Positions 49,364 to 58,720 of a stretch of 64,000 nt of DNA are shown piece after piece (position 1 is the stretch's first letter; every line of letters begins with the position of its first letter). The position numbers and the translations under genes are program-made. Source of the DNA: Herbiconiux sp. (GTDB lineage Bacteria > Actinomycetota > Actinomycetes > Actinomycetales > Microbacteriaceae); NCBI RefSeq assembly GCF_004297105.1, contig NZ_SCVE01000012.1:248001-312000 (forward strand), in the 5' to 3' direction. A model generated the notes under the pieces. That model was not told where the DNA came from, did not search any database, and saw only the letters and a program-made list of their open reading frames with translations.

Positions 49364-49393
49364 TTGACCTATCCATATTCACGATAGTATTAT
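49364..49393 (+). promoter_or_regulatory. Sigma-70-type promoter of the NTase/HEPN operon, leaderless
   Basis: -35 TTGACC (49364-49369), 18-bp spacer, -10 TATTAT (49388-49393), then exactly 7 nt to the ATG at 49401. The start codon therefore coincides with the expected transcription start. This is the best consensus promoter in the window. Confidence 0.7.
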
Positions 49394-49401
49394 CGCGAAT
49401 A
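49376..49401. promoter_or_regulatory. 26-bp palindromic operator over the -10 element
   Basis: Near-perfect dyad: left arm TATTCACGATAGT, right arm ATTATCGCGAATA, 22 of 26 positions symmetric. It covers the -10 and reaches the first base of the start codon, as expected for autorepression by the encoded wHTH protein. Confidence 0.7.
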
Positions 49402-49994
49402 TGAACAATGCAGCTCCGACGCTCTCGCCGCTGTTTCGTTCAGATATGCAGGGCGAGATCTTGGCGCGAGTCTTCCTCAACCCGGATCGCTCGTTCACGG
49501 TTTCGGATCTCGCCCGAGCGACGCACGCGCCCTACGCGAGCGTGCATCGCGAGGTCAGGCGGTTGCTGCAGATGGGTATCGTGCGCGGCGAGAAACGCGG
49601 TCAGGCCCTCGAGATCAGTGCCCGAGTCGACTCTGCGGTCTTCGCCCCCCTCTCGGAACTTCTCCGAATCTCCTACGGTCCGGCAGCAGTGCTTCCGGCC
49701 ATGCTGGCGGGTATCGAGGGAATCACCGACGCCTACATCTACGGTTCTTGGGCGGCACGGCGGCTGGGCGAACCCGGAGGCTCCCCGGGTGACGTCGATC
49801 TTCTCGTCATCGGCAATCCGGCCCGATCAGAGATCTACGAGGCGGCCCAGCGTGCCGGTTCGGTTCTCGCTCGCGAGGTCAATGTGCGGGTGATCAGTGC
49901 TGATGCCTGGACATCGTCTGACGACGACCCGTTTCTTCAGACGATCAGGGAACGCCCCCTCGTCCAGCTCAACCTCCAGGAGATCTCCGAATGA
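49401..49994 (+). CDS. wHTH-nucleotidyltransferase fusion (MNT-type antitoxin-like)
   Basis: 197 residues. Residues 10-78 form a winged helix-turn-helix (ILARVFLNPDRSFTVSDLAR, APYASVHREVRRLLQMGIV). Residues 95-190 form a minimal nucleotidyltransferase with GSWAARRLGEP and the catalytic DVDLLVIG (GS...DxD). In MNT/HEPN pairs the nucleotidyltransferase neutralises the HEPN RNase by AMPylation. Here the DNA-binding domain is fused on, so one protein may be both antitoxin and autorepressor. It overlaps the HEPN gene by ATGA. Base composition is lower in GC than in the neighbouring genes. Confidence 0.85.
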   Translation: MNNAAPTLSPLFRSDMQGEILARVFLNPDRSFTVSDLARATHAPYASVHREVRRLLQMGIVRGEKRGQALEISARVDSAVFAPLSELLRISYGPAAVLPAMLAGIEGITDAYIYGSWAARRLGEPGGSPGDVDLLVIGNPARSEIYEAAQRAGSVLAREVNVRVISADAWTSSDDDPFLQTIRERPLVQLNLQEISE

Positions 49995-50479
49995 CCAGCT
50001 CGAATGACTCGATCACCCGATGGGACCGTGGTCGCGCAGAGATCGACCAGCTGATCCAGCAAGCGCGACTCACCCGCGTCCAGCCCAACCGTGATCTGGC
50101 AAAGTCCTTCATTGCCCAGGCCCGACTACACCTCGCCGCGGCAGCGACTCTTCGAACCATCGATCCTGCTGGTGCATTCACTCTCGCCTACGACGCCGCA
50201 CGGCTGTCGCTTGCCGCGACCCTCGTGAATCAGGGACTCCGCCCTCGTGGCGAGGGCGCCCACGCGGTGCTCCTCGAGGCGGTGCTCGCTCAACTGGAGC
50301 CACCGAAGCAGAAGGAGATCCGCGAGTTCGACTGGATGCGCCGGCTCCGCAACGACACCCAGTATCCGGACGTGGACCGGCCGACAGCGCGGGTCGATGA
50401 CGTCGACCAGGCAATTCCCGCAGCTGAGGCGATCCTCGAGCGAGCGGCCAAAGTCATCGACATCATGCCGCCGTACTGA
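49991..50479 (+). CDS. HEPN-domain protein (toxin-like partner)
   Basis: 162 residues, all-helical, with the HEPN core (KSFIAQARLHLAAAATLRTI, AFTLAYDAARLSLAATLVNQ). The C-terminal motif position reads RRLRNDTQYPD: R120-N121 are present but the His of the RNase motif Rx4-6H is absent, with Tyr125 nearby. It may be catalytically altered, or the family may use another residue. Translationally coupled to the wHTH-nucleotidyltransferase. Confidence 0.82.
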   Translation: MTSSNDSITRWDRGRAEIDQLIQQARLTRVQPNRDLAKSFIAQARLHLAAAATLRTIDPAGAFTLAYDAARLSLAATLVNQGLRPRGEGAHAVLLEAVLAQLEPPKQKEIREFDWMRRLRNDTQYPDVDRPTARVDDVDQAIPAAEAILERAAKVIDIMPPY

Positions 50480-50658
50480 GCGCACGCAGACTGGCCCATC
50501 CGAAGATCTCTACGGAAGTGTCCTCAAGAACACTCGGGACAAATAAGAATGGGAACGACCCACGCGAGGCTGCGCCGGTAGCCGAATTAGTGAAGCTCGA
50601 CGTGCGTCCGGAAGATTTTCGCGGTGGCCGTTGGCACCCGTGCCGATAAGGTCAAGTC

Positions 50659-50865
50659 ATGTTGGTGCTCGTTGACCCGAACGGTGATCCGACGCTCGCT
50701 GGACTGTTCCTAGGGGGCGTGTGGCTTCTCGTGTGGGTCGTACTGGTCACGATCGCAATTGCAATCGTCGCCTTCGGTCTCCGGTGGTTCTCCCGGTACA
50801 TGGGAACGCGCTATCCCGGTCCTGAGAGTCAGCGCCCAAGCTACCAAAGTGACGACTCAAAGTGA
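50659..50865 (+). CDS. Small membrane protein, unknown function
   Basis: 68 residues with one or two helices (LAGLFLGGVWLLVWVVLVTI, IAIVAFGLRWF) and a polar C-terminus (PESQRPSYQSDDSK). Overlaps the next gene by GTGA, which supports both being real. No family recognised. Preceded by a 179-bp gap with no other gene. Confidence 0.55.
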   Translation: MLVLVDPNGDPTLAGLFLGGVWLLVWVVLVTIAIAIVAFGLRWFSRYMGTRYPGPESQRPSYQSDDSK

Positions 50866-51092
50866 ACGCAACACCATTCGTCCTGGGTGCCATCAGCACG
50901 TTGCTCGGAGTGCTTCTCATCGTGTTCCGGAAATCGTGGGAAAGGGACCGCGATGCCCAGCTACGCGATGTTGGTGAGCACACGGAACTCACGATTCGTA
51001 TCCTGCGCAGGATAAGGTTCACGATCCTGACCGGCTGTGGATTCATCCTCATCGGAGTGCTGACGATCCTGTCTGGACTATTCCCGCTGTAG
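50862..51092 (+). CDS. Small two-helix membrane protein, unknown function
   Basis: 76 residues from a GTG at 50862. Helices FVLGAISTLLGVLLIVF and FTILTGCGFILIGVLTILSG flank a charged amphipathic loop (RKSWERDRDAQLRDVGEHTE). Coupled to the preceding small membrane gene. AT content is higher than average for the window. Unknown function. Confidence 0.55.
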   Translation: MNATPFVLGAISTLLGVLLIVFRKSWERDRDAQLRDVGEHTELTIRILRRIRFTILTGCGFILIGVLTILSGLFPL

Positions 51093-51261
51093 AGCAGAGA
51101 AATGCCCCCACACCGCTCCTGGCCGCGCTCGGCACGGTGATGTCCGCGGTGAAGGAAACGGCAAGCGCATCGAGGCGTGTTCGCCGACGGCGAGGCGGGA
51201 CAACGATCCCACCGCCGTCGCTGGCCTGCGGACTGTGCATGCGAACGCAGCGGCGGGTAAC

Positions 51262-51294
51262 GAAAACTCCCCCGCCATGGTGATGACGGGGGAG
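51262..51294 (-). terminator. Intrinsic terminator of tRNA-Arg
   Basis: Minus-strand stem CTCCCCCG/CGGGGGAG (51294-51287 with 51274-51267), 12-nt loop, followed by TTTTCG. It begins 7 nt after the tRNA 3' end. One of the few classical U-run terminators in the window. Confidence 0.8.
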
Positions 51295-51300
51295 AATCTG

Positions 51301-51374
<74 letters not shown>

Positions 51375-51534
51375 ATCTTCCACACGGTTTCCCGCGCGGA
51401 CATCAGAGCCTATCACGGCCGGAAACGAGGTTCCAACTCGGCCCGACGGAGGCTCCGTGACGCTCGCGGAGCCGGCCGGGCAGCGGATGCGCAGTCGCGA
51501 CGGCGTTGTCGGTGACCGGTGGGAGCATGGAGTC

Positions 51535-54500
51535 ATGCCCGCCGACACCTCCCCCGCCCGCGGGCGCCGTTGGCAGGCCGTCGTTGGCGCCATCGCGAAG
51601 CAGGGTGTCTCCGAGACCGAGGCCTCCACCCCCATGGGCCTGCAGTTCGAGGTGCGCGAGCTCGCCCCGCGCACCCACGACCGCTGGCGCGGGCCCGTCA
51701 CCCGCACGGCCGGAGCCGGCACCGCGGCCCCACCCGAGAAGGTCGCCACGGGCGACGCCGGTCACACGCACGCCGCTCCCGGCAACGCCAGCCACAACGG
51801 CAACGCCAGCGACGCCGAGCGCGCCCCCCGCCGCCTCGCCGTGCGACCCGTCGTACGGGCGGCATCCGGAGCGTTCGTCAAGGCAAACGTCACCTGGGGC
51901 TCGTTCGCCCACCAGATCAACCGCCTCAACCTCGACCCCCGCCACCACCGCTGGTTCGCCCAGTTCGCAGCCCTGCACCGCGCCACCCGCGATGCCCTCA
52001 CCACCCCCGAGACCGACTGGATCACCCTCGACGACTTCGCCAGCCCCCTCCTCTGGGGCCTCCTCGACGAGGCCCGCCGCCTCGGCATCGAACTGCTCAC
52101 GTCGGCGAAGGGCGGCACCGTCACAGTGGGTCACGTCGCATCCGTGAGCCTGGATGCCCGCCACGACGCCCGCGGCACACTCCGCCTCACCCCGCAGCTC
52201 AGCATCGACGAGACCGAGACCGAACCCCAGACCGAGACCGAGCCCCAGGCCGCTCTCGACGCCGGAGCCATCGGCGACCACGGCGCCTACCGGTACACCC
52301 TCGCCCGCCGCCCCGGCCCCACCATCACCCTCGCCCCCACCGCCCACCCCCTCAGCCCCGAAGAGCTGCGCCTGCTCGGCCAGGCCACCCTCGTCATACC
52401 GAAAGCCGACCGCGCCCAGTTCTTCGACGAGTACTACCCGAGCCTGCGCCAGAGCGTCACCCTCACCTCGCGCGACGCATCCGTCGAGCTCCCGGATGTG
52501 CCTCCCCCCACGCTCGTGCTCACCGCCCGATTCCGGCCCTCCGACGTGCTGCAGCTCGACTGGGACTGGGTGGGCCACCGCGACGACGCCGCCGAGCGCG
52601 CCATCCTCGCCGACGTCGCCATCGAGCTCGACGCCGTGCTGCGCGATTTCCCACCCGTCATCGACCCGCTCACGCCATCGCTCGTGCTGCGCGGCGTGGA
52701 TGCGGCCGCCTTCGCCGAGAAAGCCCTCCCGATGCTCGGCGAACGCCTCGATGTGCGCGTCGACGTCATCGGCGCGCAGCCCGTCTACACCGAGCTCACG
52801 GGCCATCCCGACGTCACCATCACCACCGTCGAGACTCTCAAGCGCGATTGGTTCGACCTCGGCGTCGTGGTGAACCTGAACGGCTACCGCATCCCGTTCG
52901 GCCCCCTGTTCAAGGCCCTCGCGAAGGGCCAGAAGCGCATGCTCATGGTCGACAAGACCTACCTGCGCCTCGATCATCCTGCCTTCGACCGTCTGCGCGA
53001 ACTGCTCGAGGAGGCCGGCACGCTCGACGAGTGGGAGACCGGCGTGCGCATCGCCCGCCACCAGCTCAGCCTCTGGAGCGACTTCGACGATCTCGCCGAC
53101 GAGAGCACCGAGGCGGTGGCCTGGCGCGCCGCCGTCGAGGGCCTCCGCGACACGGATGCGGTTCCCCCCACGCCGGTGCCCTCCACCATCGATGCCACCC
53201 TCCGGCCGTACCAGAAGGCCGGATTCGACTGGCTCGCGTTCCTCTGGCAGCACCGCCTCGGCGCCATCCTCGCCGACGACATGGGTCTCGGCAAGACGCT
53301 TCAGACGCTGGCGCTGATCGCGCACGCCCGGGGCGCCGGAAGCCGCAGCAGCACCCCCGCCGTAACGGATGTCGCCCTCCCGCCCCGCGCCGAACATCCG
53401 TTCCTCGTGGTCGCCCCCACCTCCGTGGTGGCCAACTGGGCCGACGAGGCGGCGCGCTTCGCCCCGGGACTCGTCGTGCGCACCGTCACGGCCACCCAGG
53501 CCAAGAACCGCAGAGCGGCTGCGGCACCTCCTCTCGCCGAGCAGGCCGCCGGAGCCGACATCGTGGTCACCAGTTACGCGCTCTTCCGCCTCGACTTCGA
53601 CTCGTACTCCCGCGTCGCCTGGTCGGGCCTCATCCTCGACGAGGCCCAGTTCGTGAAGAACCACACCTCGCGGCTGCACGCCTGCGCCCGCGAGCTCGAG
53701 GTCGACTTCACCCTGGCCATCACGGGCACGCCCCTCGAGAACAACCTGATGGAGCTGTGGGCCCTCTGCGACATCGTGGCCCCCGGTCTCTTCCCGTCGG
53801 CCACCCGCTTCGCCGAGAAGTACCAGCGGCCGATCGAGCGCGGCATCGATCCGGGCGCGCTCCGGAAGCTCCGGCAGCGCATCCGTCCGTTCCTTCTCCG
53901 CCGCACCAAGCAGGCGGTCGCCCCCGAACTGCCCGAGAAGCAGGAGCAGGTGCTTCGGATCGAGCTCGCCCCGGCGCACCGGCACCTCTATGACACCGTG
54001 CTGCAACGCGAGCGGCAGAAGCTCTTCGGCCTCATCGACGATCTCGACCGCAACCGCTTCATCGTCTTCCGTTCGCTCACGTTGCTGCGCATGCTGAGCC
54101 TCGACGCGTCGCTCATCGACGAGGCGCACGCGAGCATCCCGTCGTCGAAGCTCGACGCGCTGATCGAGCACCTCGACGAGGTGGTGGCCGAAGGGCACCG
54201 CGTGCTCGTGTTCAGCCAGTTCACGAGCTACCTCTCGCTCGTGGCCGCGCGCCTGCACGCGGAGGGCATCGCGCACGAATACCTCGACGGCTCCACGAGG
54301 CGGCGACCCGAGGTGATCGAGCGGTTCCGCGAGGGGGATGCGCCCGTGTTCCTCATCAGCCTCAAGGCGGGCGGCTTCGGCCTCACCCTCACCGAGGCCG
54401 ACTACGTCTACCTCCTCGACCCGTGGTGGAACCCGGCGACCGAGACCCAGGCCATCGACCGCACCCACCGGATCGGTCAGACCCGTCCGGTGAACGTCTA

Positions 54501-54645
54501 CCGGCTCGTGGCCTCGGGCACCATCGAGGAGAAGGTGATGCAGCTCAAGGAGCACAAGGCGCGTCTCTTCGATGCGGTGCTCGACGATGACGCGCTGTTC
54601 GCCCAGACCCTCACGGCCGACGACATCCGCACCCTGCTCGCCTGA
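51535..54645 (+). CDS. SNF2/Rad54-family DEAD-like helicase
   Basis: 1036 residues from the ATG at 51535 (GGGAG at spacing 9). The N-terminal 570 residues are a poorly conserved domain with an ETETEPQTETEPQ low-complexity stretch. The ATPase core follows: Walker A LADDMGLGKTLQTLALIAHA, motif II LILDEAQFVKN, motif III GTPLENNLMELWAL, then helicase C with VLVFSQFTSYLSLV, YLDGSTRRR, LISLKAGGFGLTLTEA and AIDRTHRIGQ. Bacterial HepA/RapA-like SNF2 proteins remodel protein-DNA complexes. No SWIM zinc finger was found in the N-terminal region, unlike many homologues. The antisense strand also has long ORFs, which are GC-rich shadows. Confidence 0.92.
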   Translation: MPADTSPARGRRWQAVVGAIAKQGVSETEASTPMGLQFEVRELAPRTHDRWRGPVTRTAGAGTAAPPEKVATGDAGHTHAAPGNASHNGNASDAERAPRRLAVRPVVRAASGAFVKANVTWGSFAHQINRLNLDPRHHRWFAQFAALHRATRDALTTPETDWITLDDFASPLLWGLLDEARRLGIELLTSAKGGTVTVGHVASVSLDARHDARGTLRLTPQLSIDETETEPQTETEPQAALDAGAIGDHGAYRYTLARRPGPTITLAPTAHPLSPEELRLLGQATLVIPKADRAQFFDEYYPSLRQSVTLTSRDASVELPDVPPPTLVLTARFRPSDVLQLDWDWVGHRDDAAERAILADVAIELDAVLRDFPPVIDPLTPSLVLRGVDAAAFAEKALPMLGERLDVRVDVIGAQPVYTELTGHPDVTITTVETLKRDWFDLGVVVNLNGYRIPFGPLFKALAKGQKRMLMVDKTYLRLDHPAFDRLRELLEEAGTLDEWETGVRIARHQLSLWSDFDDLADESTEAVAWRAAVEGLRDTDAVPPTPVPSTIDATLRPYQKAGFDWLAFLWQHRLGAILADDMGLGKTLQTLALIAHARGAGSRSSTPAVTDVALPPRAEHPFLVVAPTSVVANWADEAARFAPGLVVRTVTATQAKNRRAAAAPPLAEQAAGADIVVTSYALFRLDFDSYSRVAWSGLILDEAQFVKNHTSRLHACARELEVDFTLAITGTPLENNLMELWALCDIVAPGLFPSATRFAEKYQRPIERGIDPGALRKLRQRIRPFLLRRTKQAVAPELPEKQEQVLRIELAPAHRHLYDTVLQRERQKLFGLIDDLDRNRFIVFRSLTLLRMLSLDASLIDEAHASIPSSKLDALIEHLDEVVAEGHRVLVFSQFTSYLSLVAARLHAEGIAHEYLDGSTRRRPEVIERFREGDAPVFLISLKAGGFGLTLTEADYVYLLDPWWNPATETQAIDRTHRIGQTRPVNVYRLVASGTIEEKVMQLKEHKARLFDAVLDDDALFAQTLTADDIRTLLA

Positions 54646-54684
54646 CGGGGAGAGAACCGCGGCACGAACCGACGGCCGAGGCGC

Positions 54685-56247
54685 TCAGGCCAACAGGTGG
54701 GGAGCCGACGCGACCACTCTGATCGCGTCGTCGCGGTTCGTCACTCCGAGCTTGCGATAGATCGACTTCACCTGCGACTTCACGGTGTTGTGCGACACGT
54801 GTTCGGCGGCGGCGATCGCGTGCAGGCTGGGTGCGGCCATCAGGTGGCGCAGCACGACCCGCTCGCGCTCACTGAGCTGCACCACCTTGGGCGGGGTGGG
54901 CGCACCACCCAGCGAATCGAGTTCCTGCACCACCCGCGGAGGAAGGCTCGCCGGCTGGCCGGCGAGGAGCGTCGTGCGCTCGGCGGCGGTCAGGCGGAGC
55001 AGCACGATGAAGAGGCCCTCCGAGATGATGAGGTCCATGGCCGCCTGGAAGTACGCCTGGGCTTCCGCGGGCTGTTCGAGTTGGAGATTCGCTGCCGCCG
55101 CGATCATGAGCAGCTCGACGGTGATCCGCGCACTCGTCAGTGGCTCCGCAAGACCGGGGCCCACGAGCACGACCGCCCCCTCGGCATCTCCGCGGCGGAG
55201 CGCGGCCCACGCCCGGAGAACCCGGACCGGGTCGTTGGCGGCGGGGAGGTCGAGCACGCGGAGGTGCCCGATCGTCCGGCCGGCCGCCTCGACGTCGCCG
55301 ATCGCCAGCTGGAGCTCCGCCGTGGCCATCGTGGTCAGCCACCCGTTGAGACCGGTGGTGCGCACCCTCTCCGGCTGACTCGCCATCGCTGCGCCGACCC
55401 GGGACAGCTGCTGCCGTGCTCGTCCCGAGGCGCGAGCGAGCACGGATTCCACGAAGAGCCTCAGTGCCCAGGCCTCGCGATCGACGTCGGCCGAAGGGGC
55501 GGCATCCAGCGCCGCCCGGGCGTCGTCGAAACGGAGATCGTGAGCGGCCATCAGGGCTTGGGCGAGATCGCCCCGGGTGAGCACGGTGTCGATGACCGCC
55601 GACCGGCTCTCGTCGAGGATCTTCGGCCGGCGGCTCAGCCACTGCTCAGCGGCCGTCTGGTTGCCGGCGAGGGCGTAGTTCAGCGCCAGAGCACCCGCGG
55701 CCTTCACGGCGATCCGCCTGTTGTCGAACGTCAGCGCTTCGTCGAACGTGCGCTCGTAGGCGCGGGCCGCGTCGACCAGCTCGCCTCCGAGCTCGAGCGA
55801 CATCGCCCACTGCAGACGGATGTCGGGCAGCACCGGCCGGATGGCGGCCAACGCGTCATCGGAGACCTCCGCGATGGCCGCGTGCGCTTCTCGCACGAAG
55901 GCGACCGCCTGGGCCGGATTCCCCTGGAATCGAGCAGACACGCTCCGGCTCGTGAGGTCGGCCAGCTGGTCGAGGAGGCCCCCGGGGCCGGCGGCGACCG
56001 TGTGCTGAAAACGGAGAGGGCGCACGTCGCCGTTGATGGGGAGATAGTTGGCGTAGGTCTTCGCTGCGACGAAACGGGGATTCGCCTCGAGCACCGGGCC
56101 GGGCAGCGCATTGATGGCCTCGACGAGCAGAGCCTGATCGGTCTGGGTGAGAACAGCCCAGTGCTTCTCGATCGTCTCGAGCACCGCATCCCACTCGTGC
56201 GCGCTCAGGGCAGCTCTCAGAGCGTCTACAGCTGACGACGGGGACAT
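54685..56247 (-). CDS. LuxR-type regulator with helical-repeat sensor region
   Basis: 520 residues from the ATG at 56247 (an upstream ATG at 56268 is possible). Residues 1-440 are Ala-rich helical hairpins resembling TPR-like repeats (AYERTFDEALTFDNRRIAVK, QAYFQAAMDLIISEG). Residues 455-515 are a LuxR/FixJ helix-turn-helix (LSERERVVLRHLMAA, IAAAEHVSHNTVKSQVKSIY, RKLGVTNRDDAIR). There is no ATPase domain, so it is shorter than MalT/LAL regulators. Target genes unknown; it stands alone. Confidence 0.85.
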   Translation of the reverse strand: MSPSSAVDALRAALSAHEWDAVLETIEKHWAVLTQTDQALLVEAINALPGPVLEANPRFVAAKTYANYLPINGDVRPLRFQHTVAAGPGGLLDQLADLTSRSVSARFQGNPAQAVAFVREAHAAIAEVSDDALAAIRPVLPDIRLQWAMSLELGGELVDAARAYERTFDEALTFDNRRIAVKAAGALALNYALAGNQTAAEQWLSRRPKILDESRSAVIDTVLTRGDLAQALMAAHDLRFDDARAALDAAPSADVDREAWALRLFVESVLARASGRARQQLSRVGAAMASQPERVRTTGLNGWLTTMATAELQLAIGDVEAAGRTIGHLRVLDLPAANDPVRVLRAWAALRRGDAEGAVVLVGPGLAEPLTSARITVELLMIAAAANLQLEQPAEAQAYFQAAMDLIISEGLFIVLLRLTAAERTTLLAGQPASLPPRVVQELDSLGGAPTPPKVVQLSERERVVLRHLMAAPSLHAIAAAEHVSHNTVKSQVKSIYRKLGVTNRDDAIRVVASAPHLLA

Positions 56248-56337
56248 GGACCACCAGTGTAAGCACATGTCGCGACCGGACGGGATCCCGTCATCACGCC
56301 TTGATCACGGCGTCTCAGCCCGTGAGCACAGGCACTC

Positions 56338-57459
56338 TCACACGGAGACGGTCACCAGCTCCGAGAACGGCGTGTACCCGAATCGCGGGAACGCCTCGGC
56401 CGTGCCCGCGTGCGTGAGGTGCCCGTCGACCGTCGAGACCGCCGCCGCCAGCGCCGCGTTGCGGGCCACCGCCGCGCGCCATCCGTGGTCGGCGAGCTGC
56501 ACCACGTAGGGCAGGGTGGCGTTCGTGAGCGCCGCCGTCGAGGTCGACGAGACCGCACCGGGCATGTTGGCCACGCAGTAGAAGATCGAGTTCTCCACGA
56601 CGTACGTGGGGTCGTCGTGCGTTGTGGGCCGCGAATCCTCGAAGCAGCCGCCCTGATCGATGGCGATGTCGACGAGAACCGAGCCGGGCTTCATGCGGCT
56701 CACCAGCTCGTGCGACACGAGCTTCGGCGCCTTCGCCCCGGGCACCAGAACGGCCCCGATCACCAGGTCGGCCTCGAGCACGCTGCGCTCCACCTCGAAG
56801 GCGTTCGACACCACGGTCTTCACCCGGCCGCCGAACACCTCGTCGATGTGCCGCAACCTCGGGATGCTGAGGTCGAGCACCGTGACGTCGGCTCCGGCCG
56901 CGAGGGCCTGCGCCATCGCGTTCTCGCCCGCCATGCCTCCGCCGATGACCGTCACCTTGGCGGGGCGCACGCCGGGAACGCCACCGAGCAGCACACCGCG
57001 GCCGCCCTTCGACCCCATCAGGTGATAGCTGCCGACCATCACGGAGAGTCGGCCCGCGACCTCGCTCATGGGGGCCAGGAGCGGGAGCGAGCCATCCGCC
57101 AGCTGCACGGTCTCGTACGCGATCGATGTGGCCTTCGAGGCGAGCAGCGCCTCGACCAGCGGCTCGGCCGCGGCGAGGTGCAGATAGGTGAAGATGAGCT
57201 GGCCTTCGCGCATCCGCTCGTACTCCGGCGCGATGGGCTCCTTGACCTTCACGATCATGTCGGCCGACCACACCGTGTCGAGATCGACGAGGGATCCGCC
57301 CGCTGCCGCGTACTCGTCGTCGGTGATCGCCGCGCCGACACCGGCGCCCGACTGCACGAGCACCGAATGCCCGTGCCGCACCAGTTCGAACACACCCGAG
57401 GGCGTCATGGCGACGCGGAACTCGTTGTTCTTGATCTCCTTGGGAACTCCGATGATCAC
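56338..57459 (-). CDS. ald: Alanine dehydrogenase
   Basis: 373 residues. The N-terminus [20 protein letters not shown] is the family signature. The nucleotide motif [14 protein letters not shown] and segments [18 protein letters not shown] and [11 protein letters not shown] are present. It interconverts alanine and pyruvate plus ammonia with NAD+. Divergent from the Lrp/AsnC regulator at 57612, as in the well-known AldR-ald arrangement of actinobacteria, where alanine induces the enzyme. Confidence 0.95.
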   Translation of the reverse strand: MIIGVPKEIKNNEFRVAMTPSGVFELVRHGHSVLVQSGAGVGAAITDDEYAAAGGSLVDLDTVWSADMIVKVKEPIAPEYERMREGQLIFTYLHLAAAEPLVEALLASKATSIAYETVQLADGSLPLLAPMSEVAGRLSVMVGSYHLMGSKGGRGVLLGGVPGVRPAKVTVIGGGMAGENAMAQALAAGADVTVLDLSIPRLRHIDEVFGGRVKTVVSNAFEVERSVLEADLVIGAVLVPGAKAPKLVSHELVSRMKPGSVLVDIAIDQGGCFEDSRPTTHDDPTYVVENSIFYCVANMPGAVSSTSTAALTNATLPYVVQLADHGWRAAVARNAALAAAVSTVDGHLTHAGTAEAFPRFGYTPFSELVTVSV

Positions 57460-57553
57460 GGGGGTCTCCTTCTTCGCGGATTCTTCACGGGTGTGCCCGG
57501 CTTCGCCGTCCTGGCTTGAATTATCGAAGGGATTTGGATCGCTGTCATCTGAT

Positions 57554-57568
57554 CCGAATATAATTCGG
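57554..57568. promoter_or_regulatory. AldR-type operator
   Basis: Palindrome CCGAAT-ATA-ATTCGG in the 152-bp divergent gap, with related AT-rich words (TTGAATTATC, near 57520) on the ald side. Lrp/AsnC proteins bind several such 15-bp boxes. Confidence 0.6.
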
Positions 57569-57611
57569 TGACTTTGTAGCTGAAGGCATATTCATTCTGA
57601 GGAGGGCGCCC

Positions 57612-58127
57612 ATGCCGGCGATCGATGAAATCGATGAGCGCATCGTGTGGGAGCTCTGCCGCGAGGGCCGCATCCCGAACAAGGAGCTCGCCGAGCGGGT
57701 GGGGATCGCGCCCTCGACCTGTCTCGTGCGGGTGCGCGCGCTGCAGCAGAGCGGAGTGCTGCGGTCGTTCCACGCACAGCCCGACTGGGCGTCGCTCGGG
57801 CTGCCGATCGAGGCGATCGTCGCCGTTCGCCTGAAGGCCCAGGCCCGGGCGCAGATCAAGACCTACGCGCAGCGCGTGATCACTCTGCCGAACGTTCTGA
57901 ACGTGTTCTTCCTCGGTGGCGCCGACGACTTCCTCATCCACGTGGCCTGCTCCTCCACCGGGCAGCTGCGCGACTTCGTGGCCACCGAGTTGAGCCTCGA
58001 TTCATCCGTCGCCTCCACGCAGACGAACATCATCTTCGACCACCTGATCGGCGTCGAGCACATGGCGGCCGGTTCTGTCTGGGCCGACGTGCGGGGCACA
58101 TCGACCGGCGCCCCGCGGTCGTCGTAG
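57612..58127 (+). CDS. aldR: Lrp/AsnC-family regulator, probable activator of ald
   Basis: 171 residues, ATG with AGGAGGG upstream. AsnC helix-turn-helix (IDERIVWELCREGRIPNKEL, VGIAPSTCLVRVRALQQSGV) and a RAM ligand-binding domain (PIEAIVAVRLKAQ, PNVLNVFFLGGADDFLIHV). Such proteins form octamers responding to amino acids. Divergent position from ald strongly suggests alanine-responsive control of ald; the symbol follows the mycobacterial homologue by context. Confidence 0.88.
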   Translation: MPAIDEIDERIVWELCREGRIPNKELAERVGIAPSTCLVRVRALQQSGVLRSFHAQPDWASLGLPIEAIVAVRLKAQARAQIKTYAQRVITLPNVLNVFFLGGADDFLIHVACSSTGQLRDFVATELSLDSSVASTQTNIIFDHLIGVEHMAAGSVWADVRGTSTGAPRSS

Positions 58128-58154
58128 CCGAGAGCGCCGCGGCCGAGCACGGCA

Positions 58155-58706
58155 TCACGACAGGCAGGCCACTCCCATGAGGGAGACCGCGAGAGCGGAT
58201 GCCGCCGCGTGGGCCATCGGTGCGCGCCGGGATTCGCGGGCCGGATGCCGCCACGCGCCGATCGCCACGGCGAGCGCGACGGTCGCGAGAGCGGTGAAGA
58301 CCAGGATGCCGCCATTCATGCCCTGTGACAGGTGAGCGTGACCCGTGCCCCCCGCCTCCGAGATCGAGGCCCCGCCGCTGCCGATCGCGATGAGCGCCGC
58401 CATGCCCACGAGACCGAGCGAGGCGGGCAGCGCCTCGACCCGCCTGCGGGTGACGGATGCGCCGATGCTGTTGGCGAAGGCCAGCACGACGAGCCCACCC
58501 ACCCAGGCGAGGGGCGGAACCCATCTCCCGCCGAACGAGGACGTGTCGATCATCGCTGCGGCCATGAGCAGGTCGCAGAGCACGTTCGCCACACGGCCGA
58601 TCCGCCCGGACGGGTGCAGCGCGAGCCCGAAGGCGACCAGTGCCGCGAGGATCGCCCCGGCGTCCAGAAGCGTCACGACAACACTCGCACCGCCCGGCGC
58701 CCCCAT
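58155..58706 (-). CDS. Five-helix membrane protein, unknown function
   Basis: 183 residues from the ATG at 58706. Helices around VTLLDAGAILAALVAFGLAL, VANVLCDLLMAAAMI, LAWVGGLVVLAFANSIG, SLGLVGMAALIAIGSGG and ILVFTALATVALAVAIGAW, with a His-containing loop (GTGHAHLSQGMN). The layout is loosely like DUF5134-type actinobacterial proteins; identity not established. It starts 15 bp after the reductase gene, so it belongs to the same transcript. Confidence 0.6.
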   Translation of the reverse strand: MGAPGGASVVVTLLDAGAILAALVAFGLALHPSGRIGRVANVLCDLLMAAAMIDTSSFGGRWVPPLAWVGGLVVLAFANSIGASVTRRRVEALPASLGLVGMAALIAIGSGGASISEAGGTGHAHLSQGMNGGILVFTALATVALAVAIGAWRHPARESRRAPMAHAAASALAVSLMGVACLS

Positions 58707-58720
58707 GGACAAGGGCGCGA

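Noticed and set aside
47991..51300. Integrated mobile element with attachment sites at tRNA-Arg
   Set aside because: No integrase, transposase or direct repeat of the tRNA 3' end could be found; kept only as a hypothesis in the findings.
51403..54555. 1050-codon minus-strand ORF opposite the SNF2 helicase
   Set aside because: A GC-rich antisense shadow: Gly/Arg/Glu/His-rich translation with no domain, whereas the plus strand has all SNF2 motifs.
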